Below are positions 40,395 through 42,449 of a DNA stretch of 42,449 bases, in pieces. Source of the DNA: Chlamydia sp. 17-3921 (lineage in GTDB: Bacteria; Chlamydiota; Chlamydiia; Chlamydiales; Chlamydiaceae); the NCBI RefSeq assembly GCF_902705545.1, contig NZ_CACSHH010000006.1, positions 1 through 42,449 of the forward strand, read 5' to 3'. Under the pieces are notes generated by a model. The model did not search any database. It worked only from the letters and a program-made list of their open reading frames with translations, and was not told where the DNA came from. The translations under genes were made by a program, and so were the position numbers. Position 1 is the first letter of the stretch. Each line of letters begins with the position of its first letter.

Positions 40395-41615
40395 ATGCAC
40401 GGAATAAAAAAGGATTTTCCTATATTTGCTTCTAAAGAGAAAGAAGGGGAACCTTTTATTTATTTAGATTCTGCAGCAACGACGCATAAACCTCAAAGTG
40501 TTATAGACTCTATTATAAATTTTTATAGTTCTTCTTACGCTACCGTAGGTCGAGCTGTTTACAGTTCTTCAAGGAAAACTTCTGAAGATTTTTCTCAAGT
40601 GCGAGAAATCGTTCGAGAATGGATAGGAGCTACTTGTGAAAATGAAATAGTTTTTACAGCAGGAACGACTGCAGGGTTAAATTTATTAGCTATTGCTGCG
40701 CATGATGTCTGGATTCCTCAAGGTGGAGTAGTTTTAGTTTCTGAATCCGAGCATCACGCTAATGTTTTGTCTTGGGAGATAGCTTGTCGTCGTCAAGGAT
40801 CTATTGTTAAGAAAATAGCTGTTCTTGATTCAGGGCTAGTTGATCTGGATCATTTAGAAAGTCTTCTTAAAGAAGGCGCTAATATTGTTAGTGTTCCTCA
40901 TATTAGTAATGTTTCAGGTTGTATACAGCCTATACAAGAGATCTCTATGCTTACTCATCGTTATGGTGCTCTCATTGTTGTAGATGGAGCTCAGGGCGTT
41001 GCTCACAGTCTTATAGATGTTAGCGCTTGGGATATAGATTTTTATGTATTTTCCTCTCATAAGATTTATGGTCCTACAGGTCTTGGAATTTTGTTTGGGA
41101 AAAAAGAACTTTTGGAACAAATGCCTCCAGTTCAAGGTGGAGGAGGAATGGTTTCAATTTATGATAGTCAGGATCCTGAATATTTAACGGCTCCGTTGAA
41201 GTTTGAGGCAGGAACACCTCACATTGCGGGTGTTTTGGGGTTAGGAGCTGCGTTAAATTACCTGCATGAATTATCTATAAATCGTGTGTATAACTATGAA
41301 ACAGCTTTAATAACGTATATGCACGAGAAATTATTACAGATTCCTGGAATGCGTATTCTTGGTCCTGAGCTCGGCCTTCCTAGAGGAGCATTAATTAGCA
41401 TGAAAATAGAAGGAGCTCATCCTTTAGATTTAGGATATCTTTTGGATCTTCAAGGAATTGCTGTGCGTACGGGACATCAATGTTCTCAGCCTTCTATGAG
41501 GCGATGGGAAGTTGGCCATGTTTTAAGAGCTTCTTTAGGAGTATATAATGATCAAAGCGATATTGAAAGTTTTGTTCATGCTTTACATGATGCTGTATGC
41601 CAAATTCGCAAGTAA
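40395..41615 (+). CDS. sufS: Cysteine desulfurase SufS
   Basis: A 406-residue PLP-dependent group II cysteine desulfurase giving sulfur to Suf[19 protein letters not shown] is at the N-terminus, and [11 protein letters not shown] and [14 protein letters not shown] follow. The PLP lysine is K223 in [22 protein letters not shown] and [20 protein letters not shown] are present, and the persulfide Cys is C363 in [14 protein letters not shown]. No SufE or SufU gene is in this operon, so the sulfur acceptor is encoded elsewhere or dispensable. It starts 29 bases after sufD and converges with the deacetylase-like gene. Corresponds to CT687. Confidence 0.95.
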   Translation: MHGIKKDFPIFASKEKEGEPFIYLDSAATTHKPQSVIDSIINFYSSSYATVGRAVYSSSRKTSEDFSQVREIVREWIGATCENEIVFTAGTTAGLNLLAIAAHDVWIPQGGVVLVSESEHHANVLSWEIACRRQGSIVKKIAVLDSGLVDLDHLESLLKEGANIVSVPHISNVSGCIQPIQEISMLTHRYGALIVVDGAQGVAHSLIDVSAWDIDFYVFSSHKIYGPTGLGILFGKKELLEQMPPVQGGGGMVSIYDSQDPEYLTAPLKFEAGTPHIAGVLGLGAALNYLHELSINRVYNYETALITYMHEKLLQIPGMRILGPELGLPRGALISMKIEGAHPLDLGYLLDLQGIAVRTGHQCSQPSMRRWEVGHVLRASLGVYNDQSDIESFVHALHDAVCQIRK

Positions 41616-41622
41616 AAACTTT

Positions 41623-42399
41623 TTATTTGTTTAAGTGTTTTTTTCTTAAAATAGTTTTTTTTTGATATAGATTTGTTGTTTGCCAACGGAGTGTTAACCA
41701 GTTTTTTAGATAATTAGGGCTTAGCCAAAACTTCGGTAATGTGTAGAGATTTGATTTCATCTCTAAACGAAAGATTCTATGAGTCCTCTTCTTTATGTTT
41801 ACTGTATTACCCAAAATGAAAGAATAATCATAGTGTCGAGCAACGTATTTTTGGCTTTCAGCATCATATTTCCCAAAAGGATAAAAAAAAGCTTTTGGAA
41901 ATTGTCCTGTCATGGCTTTTATATAGTGTTTTGAAAGGAAGACCTCAGTTGCTAAATAAGGAGGAGAATGTTGTAAATTACGTACGGCAAAACCAGATGA
42001 TGCTACTTGGATTAAAGGAGAAGAAGCCATAGTAAGGATTTCTTCTTGTGAACAGAAAGGCATGTGGTTTAAGAACACTTCGTCTTGGAATGCTAGAGTA
42101 TCTGAAGGTTCTAAGCGATGAGCTAGAGAAAGAGCTTTCGCAGTATTTGGAGAAACATAACGCCATGCGATGCCAATGACAGCAGGAATTTGATGTTGTT
42201 GTAAAAATGGAAATACAGACGTGTAAAAGTCTATAGAAGCAAAATCAAATGTTAAAATTAAAGATATTCTACGAAGAGGATCTCCGGGTAAGATAATAGG
42301 ATAGTGTTGTTTTAAAAGAAGCAGATAGCGTTTTAATGCTTCCAGGTGACTTGGAATTCGAGAGAAAGCTATATGGCGAAAAGCGAAAGCTATCAACAT
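41623..42399 (-). CDS. Degenerate polysaccharide deacetylase-like protein
   Basis: 258 residues with the NodB-type deacetylase framework. SLILTFDFASIDFYTSVFPF at about 46-65 is motif 1 context, VASSGFAVRNLQ (132-143) sits where motif 2 belongs, and AFFYPFGKYDAESQKYVARH (170-189) is a good motif 3 (YPFGKYD). The TFDDG pair is TFDFA, losing the second, metal-binding Asp, and both motif-2 histidines are replaced (Ser135 and Val139 by my alignment). The fold is likely kept, but zinc-dependent deacetylation is doubtful. There is no signal peptide, and the C-terminus is basic. It converges with sufS across seven bases. C. trachomatis has parB (CT688) after sufS, so this gene marks a lineage difference. 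Confidence 0.7.
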   Translation of the reverse strand: MLIAFAFRHIAFSRIPSHLEALKRYLLLLKQHYPIILPGDPLRRISLILTFDFASIDFYTSVFPFLQQHQIPAVIGIAWRYVSPNTAKALSLAHRLEPSDTLAFQDEVFLNHMPFCSQEEILTMASSPLIQVASSGFAVRNLQHSPPYLATEVFLSKHYIKAMTGQFPKAFFYPFGKYDAESQKYVARHYDYSFILGNTVNIKKRTHRIFRLEMKSNLYTLPKFWLSPNYLKNWLTLRWQTTNLYQKKTILRKKHLNK

Positions 42400-42449
42400 A
42401 ATAATATTAATAATTTAAGAAGAGCTTTCTTGAAAATATAGAGTAAGAG

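Noticed and set aside
1..42449. CRISPR array, prophage, insertion sequence or horizontally acquired island
   Set aside because: No regular repeats, transposase, integrase or composition break was seen; gene order is the conserved chlamydial one.

Overview
This window is a stretch of a Chlamydia chromosome. The gene order (lptB, kdsA, rluD, the short gyrA/gyrB paralogues, hemA, the scc4-to-cdsC type III secretion cluster, mcsBA, frr-pyrH-tsf-rpsB, ompA, pbpB, a TPR gene, sufBCDS) is the order I know from C. trachomatis CT652.1 to CT687. The MOMP gene, the Pkn5 kinase and the Cds proteins occur together only in Chlamydia. The MOMP variable segments and the flanking genes (a DUF582-family gene at the left, a deacetylase-like gene at the right) suggest the former Chlamydophila lineage rather than C. 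trachomatis or C. muridarum. I cannot name the species from sequence alone. No rRNA, phage, IS element or CRISPR array is visible.

Layout. 1-2940: a large DUF582-family gene, probably a type III effector, and a small gene with a sigma-54 type promoter. 2967-4984 (minus): LPS genes kdsA, an LptC-like gene and lptB. 5217-5289: tRNA-Arg. 5332-10694 (minus): KH-domain RNA-binding protein, pseudouridine synthase RluD, two small unknown genes, and a short topoisomerase pair. 10993-12012: hemA. 12338-25005: a twelve-gene type III secretion block (chaperone Scc4, ring protein CdsD, needle chaperones CdsE and CdsG, needle CdsF, a rod-like protein, ATPase CdsN, stalk CdsO, CdsP, C-ring CdsQ, kinase-like Pkn5, secretin CdsC) that ends in a clear terminator and is followed by tRNA-Thr. 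25216-31691 (minus): mcsB-mcsA, tRNA-Lys, tRNA-Glu, frr, pyrH, tsf, rpsB, tRNA-Gly and ompA with its own terminator. 32212-36601: a very large penicillin-binding protein and a TPR protein behind a near-perfect sigma-54 promoter. 36902-41615: the sufBCDS iron-sulfur cluster operon behind a region dense in dyad symmetry. 41623-42399 (minus): a degenerate polysaccharide-deacetylase-like protein.

How it works together. The middle of the window builds most of the injectisome from cytosolic C-ring and ATPase to the outer-membrane secretin. The left end encodes a likely client of it. The remaining genes cover envelope (Kdo/LPS transport, MOMP, PBP), translation and nucleotide supply, DNA topology, haem synthesis, protein quality control and Fe-S assembly. 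The most unusual things I see are proteins that keep a fold but lose catalytic residues (Pkn5 in both halves, McsB, the deacetylase-like protein), a PBP with a roughly 350-residue insertion inside its transpeptidase domain, two matching sigma-54 promoters, and the stacked inverted repeats in front of sufB.
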